From Staphylococcus arlettae (lineage in GTDB: Bacteria; Bacillota; Bacilli; Staphylococcales; Staphylococcaceae): a DNA stretch of 64,000 bases. Positions 35,818 through 45,785 of this stretch are shown here, one piece after another; the first letter of the stretch is position 1, and every line of letters starts with the position of its first letter. The position numbers were made by a program, and so were the translations under genes. The notes under the pieces were generated by a model. That model saw only the letters and a program-made list of their open reading frames with translations, was not told the origin of the DNA and ran no database searches. Location of the stretch: assembly GCF_002902345.1 (NCBI RefSeq), contig NZ_PPQB01000010.1, forward strand, positions 60,795 to 124,794. The letters are read 5' to 3'.

Positions 35818-36021
35818 ACACGTTGCCTCCATATAAATATACTAAGTTATTATTACCCTATGATACCGTAAATTAAACGACATTTGTATTGAAAGCTATC
35901 TAAAATATAAATAGAAGAAATTTAAGGTTAACTGTAAGAGGGACAGGACGAGAGTGTTGTGTAATGCATGTATATAGGAGAGGGGACATAACGTAAAATA
36001 AGGTGGTCTATTGCCAATATG

Positions 36022-36058
36022 AAAAGAGGCTGGGACAATATTGATTGTCCCAGCCTCT
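36022..36058 (-). terminator. Terminator of uppP
   Basis: A perfect 14-bp stem GAGGCTGGGACAAT (36026-36039) / ATTGTCCCAGCCTC (36044-36057) is followed on the minus strand by TTTTC. Hairpins of this GGCTGGGAC type are common between staphylococcal genes. Confidence 0.88.
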
Positions 36059-36099
36059 GTCACACAATTTTTAATTAAAGGTATAATTTTGTAAAATAG

Positions 36100-36975
36100 T
36101 TATGCACCAGTAATGTTATGACCAATACCAAAACCAAAATACAAGATAGCAATAATAATTACTAAGATGATTCTATAAATTGCAAAAGGTAATAACTTAA
36201 CTTTACTAATTAAGTGTAGGAATAATTTGATTGAAATTAAACCAAAAATAAATGCTGCTAAAAATCCTAAAATATAGAATGGAATTTGATTTGCATGAAT
36301 AAATTCTATATTTTTAACTAGCGATAGACCACTAGCACCAAGCATGACAGGTACAGCCATCATAAATGTAAAGTCTGAAGCTGCTTTATGGTTCATTTTC
36401 ATTAGTACACCTGTAGAAATTGTAGAACCAGATCTACTAAATCCTGGCCACATAGCAATAGCTTGGGACAAACCAATAATAAATGCTTGAACATAAGTGA
36501 TTTGATCTACTGTTTTCGGATTTTTGACTTTTTTACTATACATGTCTGCTACAATCATATAAATTGCACCAACGAAAAGGCCAATCATAACTGTAGGTAC
36601 GCTAAATAAGTATTTTTCAATGACATCATCAAATAGAAGACCTAAGATACCAGCAGGTATCATACCTACGACAATATGAATTAAATTTAGTCGTTTAGGC
36701 TTTTGGTCAACGCCGTCCAATGGTTCGGCTTTGTATTTACCAATATGTAACATTTCAAAATAGCGCTCACGGAAAACCCAAGCCGCGGCAAAAACGGAAC
36801 CAAGTTGAATGACCACTTTGAAGGTGAAAGCAGATTCAGAACCTAAAAATTCTGTGGATTTCAACCACATATCGTCAATTAAAATCATGTGACCTGTAGA
36901 AGATACAGGCGCAAACTCTGTTAAACCTTCAACAATACCTAGAATGATACCTTTAATCAATTCAAGTATTACCAT
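36100..36975 (-). CDS. uppP: Undecaprenyl-diphosphate phosphatase
   Basis: UppP (BacA) recycles the lipid carrier for peptidoglycan and teichoic acid by removing a phosphate from undecaprenyl diphosphate, and gives bacitracin tolerance when abundant. The 291-residue membrane protein has about eight helices. Catalytic motif 1 is in GLTEFAPVSSTGHMIL (about 17-32) and motif 2 in PGFSRSGSTIS (about 176-186). It is monocistronic and ends at a strong terminator. Confidence 0.95.
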   Translation of the reverse strand: MVILELIKGIILGIVEGLTEFAPVSSTGHMILIDDMWLKSTEFLGSESAFTFKVVIQLGSVFAAAWVFRERYFEMLHIGKYKAEPLDGVDQKPKRLNLIHIVVGMIPAGILGLLFDDVIEKYLFSVPTVMIGLFVGAIYMIVADMYSKKVKNPKTVDQITYVQAFIIGLSQAIAMWPGFSRSGSTISTGVLMKMNHKAASDFTFMMAVPVMLGASGLSLVKNIEFIHANQIPFYILGFLAAFIFGLISIKLFLHLISKVKLLPFAIYRIILVIIIAILYFGFGIGHNITGA

Positions 36976-37287
36976 AATTTACCTACTTTCATCGTACTTA
37001 TTAAATTTTATATACATTTTCCTTTTTCATAATAGCATAATGAATTTTAAAAATGTATTAGAATTATGCAATTTGGGACCAAAGTATGAGCAGTATACTA
37101 TACCATGTATCAAAGTTCCGTGATAGATAAACTAAGTACAGCTCAACTTTGTATTGACGTTGTTATCATAACATGTGCTTTGTATTGTGACAAAAATATG
37201 TATAGCAGTTACTTTTTTTGTGTAAATATAAAACGAATTAATTTAAAAATCGCTAAAACCATTTATAATATATTAAAGGTGATATTT

Positions 37288-38925
37288 GTGAAAAGATTAA
37301 CAAAATTAGCGTTAGAATATAAAATTTTTCCGATTTTGATGTTTTTAGTCAGTATTTTACTCGCATTGACTGTAGTATTTCAAAATATAACGATAGGCGT
37401 AATTTTGGATAAAGTGCTGATTCAACAACAGTTTCAATTGACATCATTATTGATAATTATCTTTTTTGTATTAATTGCTCGAGCAGTGTTTAATATGTTG
37501 AATTTAGCAATTGGAGATACGATGGCTAATCGAATTAAAAATAGTTTAAGGCAACAAGTTATTGAAAAAGCGTCTAAATCGCCTATAGGCAAGCAAATAA
37601 ATGTGGTTACGGAAGGCATTGATGGCATAGCTCCATTTTTTAGTAATTTCTTTCCGCAAGTATTTAAATCAATGATGATTCCAGTTTTTATTATTGGTGC
37701 TATGTTTTTTATACATCTTAACACAGCACTTATAATGTTAGTGACTGCACCTTTTATCCCGTTGTTTTATATCATTTTTGGGTTGGAAACACGTGATGAA
37801 TCTAAAGATAAAATGACTTACTTAAATCAATTTAGCCAACAGTTTCTAAACAAAGTTAAAGGGCTAATTACATTAAAACTCTTTAATCAAACAGCTAGAA
37901 CTGAGCAAGAATTGTATGAAGAAAGTACACATTTTAGAACTTTGACAATGCGTATTTTAAAAAGTGCATTCTTATCAGGCCTTATGCTGGAGTTTATTAC
38001 GATGCTAGGCATAGGTTTAGTAGCTTTAGAAGCAGGATTAGGACTTATATTATTTAATAATATCGATTTTAAAACTGCAGCAATAGCTATTATTTTAGCT
38101 CCAGAATTTTACAATGCAATTAAGGATTTAGGACAATCGTTCCACAGCGGAAAACAAAGTGAGGGCTCAAGTGATGTAGTATTCGATTTTTTAGAAGAGC
38201 CGACGATAAATCCAGTTGCAAGACCACAACAACATGACATGTCAACATCATCGATTGTTAAACTGCATGATGTAAGTTTTAAGTATGAAGGTGCGCAATC
38301 GTATGCATTACAGCATATTAATTTGGAAATAACGAAAGGTGAAAAAATCGCGTTAGTTGGTCCTAGTGGCGCTGGAAAATCAACACTTGCGCAGATTATT
38401 ACTCAGCAATTACCAGTTACTAATGGTGAGCTAACTGTGGCTTCTAGACAATTGCGTTTCGGCATATTGAGCCAAACACCTTATATTTTTAATACTTCAA
38501 TTAAAAATAATATAACAATGTTTAATGATGAAATCACTGAGGCACAGGTTTATAAAATGTTGAATTTAGTAGGCTTGAAAGAGAAAGTTGCTGCTTTTAA
38601 ACATGGTATTGATACACATATCGGTGAAGGTGGAGAAATGCTCTCAGGTGGAGAAATGAGACGTATTGAACTATCACGAGTTTTATTGTTACAGCCTGAT
38701 ATTGTCTTGTTTGATGAACCAACAACAGGGTTGGACTTACAGACTGAAACAATTATACAGGATGTCATTCATCGACAATTTCAAGCAGCAACGATAATTT
38801 ATATTGCTCACCGTGATAGCACAATTCAATATGCAGACAGACGTGTTTATATTGAAAATGGTAGTGTGAAATTTATAGATCAGGTCATGTCAGTAGAAAA
38901 TAAAAAGGGTGGTGAACCAGAGTGA
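37288..38925 (+). CDS. cydD: CydD-like ABC transporter half (thiol export)
   Basis: A 545-residue exporter half: six membrane helices (about 1-310), then an ATPase domain with Walker A GPSGAGKST from residue 358, signature LSGGEMRR and Walker B VLFDEPTT. CydDC exports cysteine and glutathione-type thiols and is needed to assemble cytochrome bd. No cydAB lies nearby. I start at the GTG at 37288, 6 bases after AAGGTG. The frame is open upstream to 37105, but that stretch has no ribosome-binding site and looks non-coding. It overlaps cydC by four bases. Confidence 0.85.
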   Translation: MKRLTKLALEYKIFPILMFLVSILLALTVVFQNITIGVILDKVLIQQQFQLTSLLIIIFFVLIARAVFNMLNLAIGDTMANRIKNSLRQQVIEKASKSPIGKQINVVTEGIDGIAPFFSNFFPQVFKSMMIPVFIIGAMFFIHLNTALIMLVTAPFIPLFYIIFGLETRDESKDKMTYLNQFSQQFLNKVKGLITLKLFNQTARTEQELYEESTHFRTLTMRILKSAFLSGLMLEFITMLGIGLVALEAGLGLILFNNIDFKTAAIAIILAPEFYNAIKDLGQSFHSGKQSEGSSDVVFDFLEEPTINPVARPQQHDMSTSSIVKLHDVSFKYEGAQSYALQHINLEITKGEKIALVGPSGAGKSTLAQIITQQLPVTNGELTVASRQLRFGILSQTPYIFNTSIKNNITMFNDEITEAQVYKMLNLVGLKEKVAAFKHGIDTHIGEGGEMLSGGEMRRIELSRVLLLQPDIVLFDEPTTGLDLQTETIIQDVIHRQFQAATIIYIAHRDSTIQYADRRVYIENGSVKFIDQVMSVENKKGGEPE

Positions 38926-40598
38926 AGCCACGAATTCATTTTAAAGCAGATAAAGATTTAATAAGTGCAATAGCAGTAGGCGTGTTAGGTAGTGTCGTTG
39001 CATTAGCTATGTTCTTTTTAAGTGGATACATGGTGACACAAAGTGCTTTAGGAGCACCATTATTTGCATTAATGATATTGATTGTATCAGTGAAATTATT
39101 TGGTTTTCTAAGAGCGATTTTTAGGTATGCTGAGAGACTGTTGTCACATCGTACAACATTTACCATGTTACGAGATGTGCGCGTGCAGTTTTTTAAAGGT
39201 TTAATTCCTGTGATACCAGATGTTTATAGAAGATTTAAATCGACTGAACTTTTATCTAATATGGTGAGTAGAATTGAAGCCCTACAAAATATTTATCTAC
39301 GTGTATATTATCCTCCTGTAGTGATTGGGATAACGACGATTATATCTATAATTGTTATGTTTGCATTTTCATATACACATGCATTGATTATTTTTGTGAG
39401 TATGTTTATTACGTTAGGCATCGTGCCATGGTTAAGTGCTAAACGCGCAACCAAGATTAAAGCGTATAAAAATAAAAAGCAAAATGAATTTTTAAATCAC
39501 TTTTATGACTATAAGGCAGGATATGCTGAATTACAACGTTTTGAACAACAGCATAATTATAAAATGATGTTAGATAACTCGCTAACAGCATATAGTAAGG
39601 CGCAATTGAAAGAACAACGTTTTTTAACACTATACGACTTTATCTTAAATATTATTTCAATGCTTGCATTATTTTTCACATTGTATCTTGGAGTGGTGCA
39701 AGTACAAGAGCAACAATTTGATGTCGTTTATTTAACAAGTATTGTGTTAATGATGCTAACGTTGTTTGAACAAGCAGTACCTATGAGCAATGTAGCATAT
39801 TATAAAGCAGATACCGATGATGCACTGTCGAAAGTCAATGAAGTAATGGCGCATCCAATAACACAAGGTACAGAACGTTTTTCATATGATGCTTCTCACC
39901 CTATAAAACTATCTGTACAAAATGTAGATTTTAAATATTGGAATCAATCCGTACCTGTATTACGTAATATTAATTTAGAAGTGGCTGAAGGTGAACATGT
40001 AGCACTCATTGGTCCTTCTGGTTCGGGGAAAAGTACAATATTACAATTGATGTTAGGCTTATATCAAGCCGAAGCAGGAGAAATTAAACTTAATAATCAA
40101 CAGTTGCATAACATCACAAATGAGGACAAATATAAGCTGCTCAACGGTATGTTACAAACGCAACAAGTGTTTGATGGTACATTAAAAGAAAATCTCTTTA
40201 CGTCTCAACCTGATAGTGTAATAAAAGAAACATTAGTAAAACTTGGCTTGGATCATTTTGCATTAAATACACCACTAACTTTAGTTGGTGATACTGTTTC
40301 AGGAGGAGAATTACAACGTATCGGCATCGCTAGATTATTATTAAACAACAAACCAATCTGGATATTAGATGAGCCAACAACAGCTTTAGACATTTATCAT
40401 ACAGAACGTGTAATGGATTTAATTCATAAATATGCGCAAACTCTAGTAATAGCAACTCATGATTTAAGACTGTTACCACAGTTTGATAAAATTGTAGTCG
40501 TAGTTGATGGAAAGATTATAGAAGCAGGCTCTTACGAAGATTTACTAGGACAACGCGGTTATTTGTATCAAATAATGACCTTAAATAAGTCAGTATAA
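38922..40598 (+). CDS. cydC: CydC-like ABC transporter half (thiol export)
   Basis: The partner half-transporter, 558 residues. Six membrane helices are followed by an ATPase domain with Walker A GPSGSGKST from residue 364, signature VSGGELQR and Walker B WILDEPTT. The start GTG overlaps the cydD stop (GTGA), and the two must form a heterodimer. In S. aureus the same pair sits next to mgrA. A hairpin separates it from the convergent mgrA. Confidence 0.85.
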   Translation: MKPRIHFKADKDLISAIAVGVLGSVVALAMFFLSGYMVTQSALGAPLFALMILIVSVKLFGFLRAIFRYAERLLSHRTTFTMLRDVRVQFFKGLIPVIPDVYRRFKSTELLSNMVSRIEALQNIYLRVYYPPVVIGITTIISIIVMFAFSYTHALIIFVSMFITLGIVPWLSAKRATKIKAYKNKKQNEFLNHFYDYKAGYAELQRFEQQHNYKMMLDNSLTAYSKAQLKEQRFLTLYDFILNIISMLALFFTLYLGVVQVQEQQFDVVYLTSIVLMMLTLFEQAVPMSNVAYYKADTDDALSKVNEVMAHPITQGTERFSYDASHPIKLSVQNVDFKYWNQSVPVLRNINLEVAEGEHVALIGPSGSGKSTILQLMLGLYQAEAGEIKLNNQQLHNITNEDKYKLLNGMLQTQQVFDGTLKENLFTSQPDSVIKETLVKLGLDHFALNTPLTLVGDTVSGGELQRIGIARLLLNNKPIWILDEPTTALDIYHTERVMDLIHKYAQTLVIATHDLRLLPQFDKIVVVVDGKIIEAGSYEDLLGQRGYLYQIMTLNKSV

Positions 40599-40642
40599 AT
40601 ATATAGAGAGATCAAACAAGATTGTTTGACCTCTCTATATAA
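40599..40642. terminator. Hairpin between cydC and mgrA
   Basis: TATATAGAGAG.TCAAACAA pairs with TTGTTTGA.CTCTCTATATA. It lies just after the cydC stop. The T run is poor, so the strength as a terminator is uncertain. Confidence 0.65.
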
Positions 40643-40704
40643 ATAACTATATTTAATGATTTAATTTACATATCTTCCACTTTTAAATTTAACATGGGCA
40701 AAAA

Positions 40705-41148
40705 TTATTTTGTTTTAACGTCAGTAAATGCAGTTATAACTTTATCAAGTAATCTGTTGAGTTCAGCAGATTCTGTTTCGTCTAATGAAGACGCAACTGC
40801 AACATCTTGACAAGCTGTATCCAATTCAGGACGAATGGACTCACTCTTTTCAGTTAAATGAATAAAGACTTCACGTTGATCAATTTCAGATCGCTCACGT
40901 TTGATTAGATCAACTTGCTCCATTCTTTTTAGTAACGGTGATACTGTGCCAGTATCTAATGCTAATTCAGTAACGACTTTCTTAACATTTACAGGTGATT
41001 CATTCCACAATATTGTTAGAACTAAAAATTGTGGATATGTTAGTTTATATTTTTTAAAGACATTATTTGAGTAGTAGCGATTTACTTGTCTTTGTGCATT
41101 GTATAAACTAAAACAAAGTTGCTCCTTTAAATTAAGTTGCTCAGACAT
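40705..41148 (-). CDS. mgrA: Global regulator MgrA (MarR/SarA type)
   Basis: A 147-residue winged-helix regulator of the MarR family. Cys12, the redox-sensing residue of S. aureus MgrA, is present in [11 protein letters not shown], and the wing region [20 protein letters not shown] is intact. In S. aureus it controls autolysis, capsule and the pumps norA, norB and abcA; norA and abcA are both in this window. The ATG follows GGAGGAG. It is convergent with cydC and has over 200 bases of upstream region shared with the COG0523 gene. Confidence 0.94.
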   Translation of the reverse strand: MSEQLNLKEQLCFSLYNAQRQVNRYYSNNVFKKYKLTYPQFLVLTILWNESPVNVKKVVTELALDTGTVSPLLKRMEQVDLIKRERSEIDQREVFIHLTEKSESIRPELDTACQDVAVASSLDETESAELNRLLDKVITAFTDVKTK

Positions 41149-41366
41149 TAAGTTCTCCTCCAGACATTCTATCCGTAATTTTTCTCTGTGTATCGGATTG
41201 GATCCGTCTATGTTGTATAGAATTCATTTGCAAACATACTTTTGTACTGTGCCATGCTAAAATAAAAAGTATAATTAAAGTTTAGAAGATATCTAATATT
41301 TTATCAAGTAAAAGGTCAATTATATGTTTAATTTAACTTTTGTGCAAACATTTGTATAAGAAATGA

Positions 41367-42302
41367 GTGGATAGTTTGAAAAATAATATAAATCATAAAA
41401 TATCATTATCGATTGTAACAGGATTTCTCGGAAGTGGCAAAACTACTTTACTTTATAATTATACAAAAAGATTATTAAATAGTAATGAGAATGTTAAAAT
41501 TATTATTAATGAATATGGCGATACTGACTTTAATAGCCGGATTGAGCAATCTAATGTGAATATATATTCTATTTTGAACGGTTGTGTATGTTGCGATTTA
41601 AAACAGGAATTATTAGCGAAACTAAAATATTTGATAAATCAAAATGATACGCAACATATTATTATTGAAGCAACAGGTATTGCCCATCCGATTGACATTA
41701 TAGTAGCATGCCAAGATCCAGACATTGTAGATTATATTAAGCAACCAATGGTTATCGGTGTTGCTGATGCACCTAGATTTATACAACGAGCACAATATAC
41801 TAATGAAACAATGGAACTTATGGAGGCGCAGTTATCTGTTTGTGATGTCATATTATTGAATAAAATGGATTTGGTCAATGAAGATAAAGCACAGCTCACA
41901 ACGGCATTAAGCAGTATAAATGCTACAGCAAGTGTACATTTTACAGAGTATGCCAATATCGAGGAGTTAACGTTTGAATCAGTTGGACAACACTCGAATA
42001 TGCACACATCATATCATGGTCATCATCATGGCATAGAAAGATTACATTATAAGTTTACATCACCTATAGATAGGCAATTGTTTTATCAATATATTTTACG
42101 GCTACCCGATAATGTTCTAAGATTAAAGGGATACGTGAAGTTTCGTGATGAGCCTGAAGTTACTTATGAATTTCAATATGCATATGGTTTGCCTGATTTT
42201 TTTGTTATTGAGGAAGATAAACCGTTAAATGTAGTCCTTATAGGAGAACAGTTGGATAAAGTAAGGCTGAGGAACGATTTGGAAATGCTACAATTTACGT
42301 AA
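41367..42302 (+). CDS. COG0523 (CobW/ZNG1-like) metal chaperone GTPase
   Basis: A 311-residue GTPase. Walker A GFLGSGKTT is at about 19-27, the metal-binding CxCC motif is in NGCVCCDL near 71-78, and the specificity loop LLNKMDL is near 168. A His-rich stretch (HTSYHGHHHG, near 212-221) precedes the CobW C-terminal domain. Members hand zinc or other metals to target enzymes. I see no Zur box upstream. The start is uncertain: GTG at 41367 or TTG at 41376, neither with a strong ribosome-binding site. It is divergent from mgrA. Confidence 0.85.
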   Translation: MDSLKNNINHKISLSIVTGFLGSGKTTLLYNYTKRLLNSNENVKIIINEYGDTDFNSRIEQSNVNIYSILNGCVCCDLKQELLAKLKYLINQNDTQHIIIEATGIAHPIDIIVACQDPDIVDYIKQPMVIGVADAPRFIQRAQYTNETMELMEAQLSVCDVILLNKMDLVNEDKAQLTTALSSINATASVHFTEYANIEELTFESVGQHSNMHTSYHGHHHGIERLHYKFTSPIDRQLFYQYILRLPDNVLRLKGYVKFRDEPEVTYEFQYAYGLPDFFVIEEDKPLNVVLIGEQLDKVRLRNDLEMLQFT

Positions 42303-42335
42303 AATATAAAATGTGAGATAAGGATGTGTCAAACG

Positions 42336-43244
42336 ATGGATAAAGTCGAAATTAATCAATATGTTTCTTTTTCTAAAGTTATTCAAGGTTTTTGGCGAGC
42401 GCACGATTGGCAATGGACGCCGCAAGAGCTAAATCGTTATTTACACGAATTAGTAGAACGCGGTATAACGACGATGGACCATGCGGATATTTATGGAGAT
42501 TATCGTTGCGAAGGTATTTTTGGTGAAGCATTGAAGTTGTCACCTGAATTACGAGATTCAATTGAAATTGTGTCGAAATGTGGTATTGTATTGCCTTCTG
42601 AACGGTTATCGTGGACGACAGGTCATCGATATGATCACAGTAGACAACATATAAAACAGTCTGTTGACCGTTCATTGCAAGAACTAAATGTAGATTATTT
42701 GGATTCATTATTGATACACAGACCTTCTCCATTAATGGACCCGAATGAAATCACTGACGCTTTAATGGATTTGGTAAAAGCGGGTAAAGTGAAATCTTTT
42801 GGTGTATCTAACTTTAATAAATCACAATACGATTTATTAAATCAATGTTTAGTGTGCGATAAATTGCATATAACTGTGAATCAATTAGAAGTTTCACCAT
42901 ATACATTAGACATTATGACAGACGGGACATTAAATTATATGCAACAAGATAATGTTAAGGTTATGGCTTGGAGTCCTTTAGCGGGTGGGAAGCTATTTGA
43001 TTTAGCAGATGACAAAGCAAAACGAATTATGGCAATTATTGGACCGTTAGCTCAAAAATATCAAACATCTACTTCAAGTATCATAATGGCATGGTTAAAT
43101 AAACATCCCGCAGCAATTTTACCTGTTATAGGTACACATCAAATCTCTCGGGTTGATGAGGCTTTGGCAGGTTTTGATATTAAACTGTCAGATCAAGAAT
43201 GGTTTGATATTTATACTGCATCGTTAGGTCACGATATACCGTAA
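42336..43244 (+). CDS. Aldo/keto reductase, YdhF-like
   Basis: A 302-residue NADPH-dependent oxidoreductase. The catalytic set is visible: Asp and Tyr in DHADIYGDY (about 45-53), Lys in VSKCG (about 83) and His in LLIHRPS (about 120). The coenzyme loop is near the end (LPVIGTH). Its substrate is unknown. I prefer the ATG at 42336; an ATG at 42324 sits too close to the AAGG site. It begins 33 bases after the COG0523 gene. Confidence 0.87.
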   Translation: MDKVEINQYVSFSKVIQGFWRAHDWQWTPQELNRYLHELVERGITTMDHADIYGDYRCEGIFGEALKLSPELRDSIEIVSKCGIVLPSERLSWTTGHRYDHSRQHIKQSVDRSLQELNVDYLDSLLIHRPSPLMDPNEITDALMDLVKAGKVKSFGVSNFNKSQYDLLNQCLVCDKLHITVNQLEVSPYTLDIMTDGTLNYMQQDNVKVMAWSPLAGGKLFDLADDKAKRIMAIIGPLAQKYQTSTSSIIMAWLNKHPAAILPVIGTHQISRVDEALAGFDIKLSDQEWFDIYTASLGHDIP

Positions 43245-43260
43245 AAAAGGAGTAAGTATT

Positions 43261-43563
43261 ATGGCTAATAATCAAGAACAACATTGGCAAAAGCAAAAGC
43301 AATTTGAACGAAATTTTATTCATTTCCCATTTCTGGGGTTTGCAGTAGTCATATTATTATTAAATATTGTTTATCCCGATATTAATATTATGATGGCGTT
43401 TTTTGGCTTGTTTTTCATATATAATGTTGGATTGTTATTTGTTTCATTTATTCGTCATTTTAAGCGCACTATGATTTTAACACTCATATTATCAATTATG
43501 GCTGGTAGTATATTTGGTTTGCTTATGTATTTATATGCAGCTACTAATAATTTATTAGGTTAG
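43261..43563 (+). CDS. Small membrane protein of unknown function
   Basis: A 100-residue protein with a polar N-terminus and three hydrophobic segments (about 17-38, 44-64 and 72-95). I recognise no family. It begins 16 bases after the aldo/keto reductase stop behind AAAGGAG, so it is probably part of that transcript. Confidence 0.72.
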   Translation: MANNQEQHWQKQKQFERNFIHFPFLGFAVVILLLNIVYPDINIMMAFFGLFFIYNVGLLFVSFIRHFKRTMILTLILSIMAGSIFGLLMYLYAATNNLLG

Positions 43564-43689
43564 TTAAATATCATATTATTGCTGAGACATCGCTGTGCAA
43601 CCTTTTATGTGAGCAACTAATGCTTTACTAAATGCTTTAGAGCACAGTATTTTTGAATTACAACAAAATTGGAGAAGTGAGGTTAATAC

Positions 43690-44307
43690 ATGGAACAGTG
43701 GATTACACAGTTCATGGAACAATTTGGCTATTTTGGAATAGCATTGCTGATATTTTTAGAGAATATTTTTCCACCAATACCATCTGAGATCATATTAACA
43801 TTTGGTGGCTTTATGACGACTAAATCATCGTTAGGTTTTATAGGAGTGACAGTGGCATCTACACTGGGATCAATCATCGGTGCAATCGTTCTATACGGCA
43901 TCGGTTTATGGATTGGCGAAGACAAGTTATATCGACTTGTAAATCGCTATGGCAAAATTTTACGTGTAAAATCAACGGATTTAACTAAGACATTTGATTG
44001 GTTTGAAAAATATGGATACTGGACAATCTTTTTCTGTAGATTTGTACCACTTATTCGTAGTTTAATTTCTATTCCTGCTGGTATTACCAAGATGAATTTT
44101 TCTGTGTTTGTTATTTTTAGTACACTCGGAACAATTATTTGGAATATGGTATTGATTTATTTAGGAATGAAAGTAGGTGGCAATTGGCATCAAATCGTCT
44201 ATTATATGGATATTTACTCTAAAGTTATCTATGTTATTTTGCTACTCATTGTTATTTACTTTATATGGAAATGGCTAAAACGTGTTCGTAAAAATAAGCA
44301 AAAGTAA
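43690..44307 (+). CDS. DedA family membrane protein
   Basis: A 205-residue DedA/SNARE-associated (VTT) protein with about five hydrophobic segments. Key stretches are FLENIFPPIPSEIILTFGGF (about 22-41) and FFCRFVPLIRSLISIPAGI (about 115-133), which contains the essential acidic and arginine residues. Family members have been linked to flipping of lipid carriers such as undecaprenyl phosphate, which would fit the cell-envelope context. The ATG follows GAGAAGTGAGG. Confidence 0.9.
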   Translation: MEQWITQFMEQFGYFGIALLIFLENIFPPIPSEIILTFGGFMTTKSSLGFIGVTVASTLGSIIGAIVLYGIGLWIGEDKLYRLVNRYGKILRVKSTDLTKTFDWFEKYGYWTIFFCRFVPLIRSLISIPAGITKMNFSVFVIFSTLGTIIWNMVLIYLGMKVGGNWHQIVYYMDIYSKVIYVILLLIVIYFIWKWLKRVRKNKQK

Positions 44308-44425
44308 TCATTTAAATTAATATATTTGAATAGATACAACTACTAATTGTCCTCTGAATGTTACGACGCCAGTGTTATAATGAAGTGAATGAAGAGCAGA
44401 GTTATACACTGGAGGAGAGCATGGC

Positions 44426-45364
44426 ATGACAAAACAGAAAGTTTCGATTATAGGTGCAGGTAATACAGGCGCAACATTAGCATTTATTACAGCACAACAA
44501 GGACTAGCGGACGTAGTACTTATTGATCGACCAAAATCAGAAGGTCCGGTACAAGGAAAAGCATTAGATATTTTGGAAAGTAGCCCTATTTTTGGTTTTG
44601 ATAGTAACGTCGAGGGAGCAGTTGACTATCAAGCTACGAAAGATTCAGATGTCGTAGTTATTACAGCAGGTGTTCCAAGGAAACCGGGGATGAGCAGAGA
44701 TGATCTTGTTCAAACAAATGAAGCGGTTATGCGTGAGGTGACAGAGCAAATCGTCCAGTACTCACCACAATGTAAAATTATTGTCTTAACTAATCCAGTA
44801 GATGCTATGACATACACAGTTTATAAAGCATCAGGCCTACCGAAAAGTCATGTGATAGGGCAATCAGGTATTTTAGATACTGCACGTTATCAAACGTTTA
44901 TTGCTGATGCATTAAATGTTTCCGTAAAAGATGTCAAAGGATTGGTATTAGGTGGACATGGAGATGACATGGTGCCATTAGTGCGTTCGACAAATGTGAA
45001 TGGTGTGCCACTAGCTGAGTTGCTGGCACAAGACAAGATCGAAGCGATTGTTGAGCGTACGCGTAAAGGCGGAGCAGAAATTGTGGGATTATTGGGCACT
45101 GGCTCAGCATATTACGCACCTGCAGCTGCAATTTATAGTATGTTAGAAGCTATTATTAAAGATCAAAAAAGATTGTTGCCTAGTATTGCTTTATTAAAAG
45201 GTGAATACGGCTATCATGATATATGTTTAGGTGTACCAACAATTTTGGGTGCACAAGGTATAGAAAAAATTGTCACTTTATCACTGTCAGCAGATGAACA
45301 AGCTCAATTAGATACGTCTGCAAAAGCAGTAACAGACGTTAAAGCAGCATTACAACAATTTTAA
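44426..45364 (+). CDS. mdh: Malate dehydrogenase (NAD-dependent, LDH-like type)
   Basis: A 312-residue dehydrogenase of the LDH/MDH superfamily. The NAD-binding GAGNTG is at 10-15, and the Asp that selects NAD is in VLIDRP (near 34). Specificity points to malate: the loop Arg in [11 protein letters not shown] (about 81-91) replaces the Gln of lactate dehydrogenases. The catalytic His is in GGHGDDM (near 178). It interconverts malate and oxaloacetate. GGAGGAG precedes it; a nearer out-of-frame ATG stops at once. It has a terminator and no operon partner. Confidence 0.9.
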   Translation: MTKQKVSIIGAGNTGATLAFITAQQGLADVVLIDRPKSEGPVQGKALDILESSPIFGFDSNVEGAVDYQATKDSDVVVITAGVPRKPGMSRDDLVQTNEAVMREVTEQIVQYSPQCKIIVLTNPVDAMTYTVYKASGLPKSHVIGQSGILDTARYQTFIADALNVSVKDVKGLVLGGHGDDMVPLVRSTNVNGVPLAELLAQDKIEAIVERTRKGGAEIVGLLGTGSAYYAPAAAIYSMLEAIIKDQKRLLPSIALLKGEYGYHDICLGVPTILGAQGIEKIVTLSLSADEQAQLDTSAKAVTDVKAALQQF

Positions 45365-45378
45365 ATATGACATAAACG

Positions 45379-45410
45379 AGGCTGGTGCTTGATATGCACC
45401 AGCCTTGTTT
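45379..45410 (+). terminator. Terminator of mdh
   Basis: AGGCTGGTGC (45379-45388) pairs with GCACCAGCCT (45396-45405), followed by TGTTT. Confidence 0.82.
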
Positions 45411-45506
45411 AATATTGTACTGTATATACTTGTGTTTACACTTAGTACTCAAATGTACCAGAATTTTTTATTAAATTATAACAGTCGAGATAATGTAATA
45501 TCTTAG

Positions 45507-45785
45507 TTATGTGATAACAACAATGCATACGTATAAAGCTACATATTCAAAGAAAGTTAGAATATACATATATTTTAATCTTAATTTAACGTTAAATGGT
45601 ACAGCCCATTTAGAATAACGGTGTTCATAATACCATAATTGTAAGGCAAACAAGCCGATACCTAATGGAAATAACATCAAAATAATGCTGTGAAGTAATG
45701 AAAAACCAACATCATGTAGTAAATGCCCAATAATTAATTGTAGCACCACAATAACAGCGATTAAGATAATTATATTCAATGTCAT
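45507..45785 (-). CDS. Small membrane protein of unknown function
   Basis: A 92-residue protein with three hydrophobic segments and a short polar loop (WYYEHRYSKW, about 51-60). No family is recognised. Its ATG overlaps the stop of the DUF1361 gene by four bases, so the two are translated together and probably act together. Confidence 0.72.
   Translation of the reverse strand: MTLNIIILIAVIVVLQLIIGHLLHDVGFSLLHSIILMLFPLGIGLFALQLWYYEHRYSKWAVPFNVKLRLKYMYILTFFEYVALYVCIVVIT

Noticed and set aside
37105..37287. N-terminal extension of 61 residues on CydD
   Set aside because: It has no ribosome-binding site, is Cys/Tyr-rich and unlike the family, and a GTG with AAGGTG lies at the expected start, 37288.
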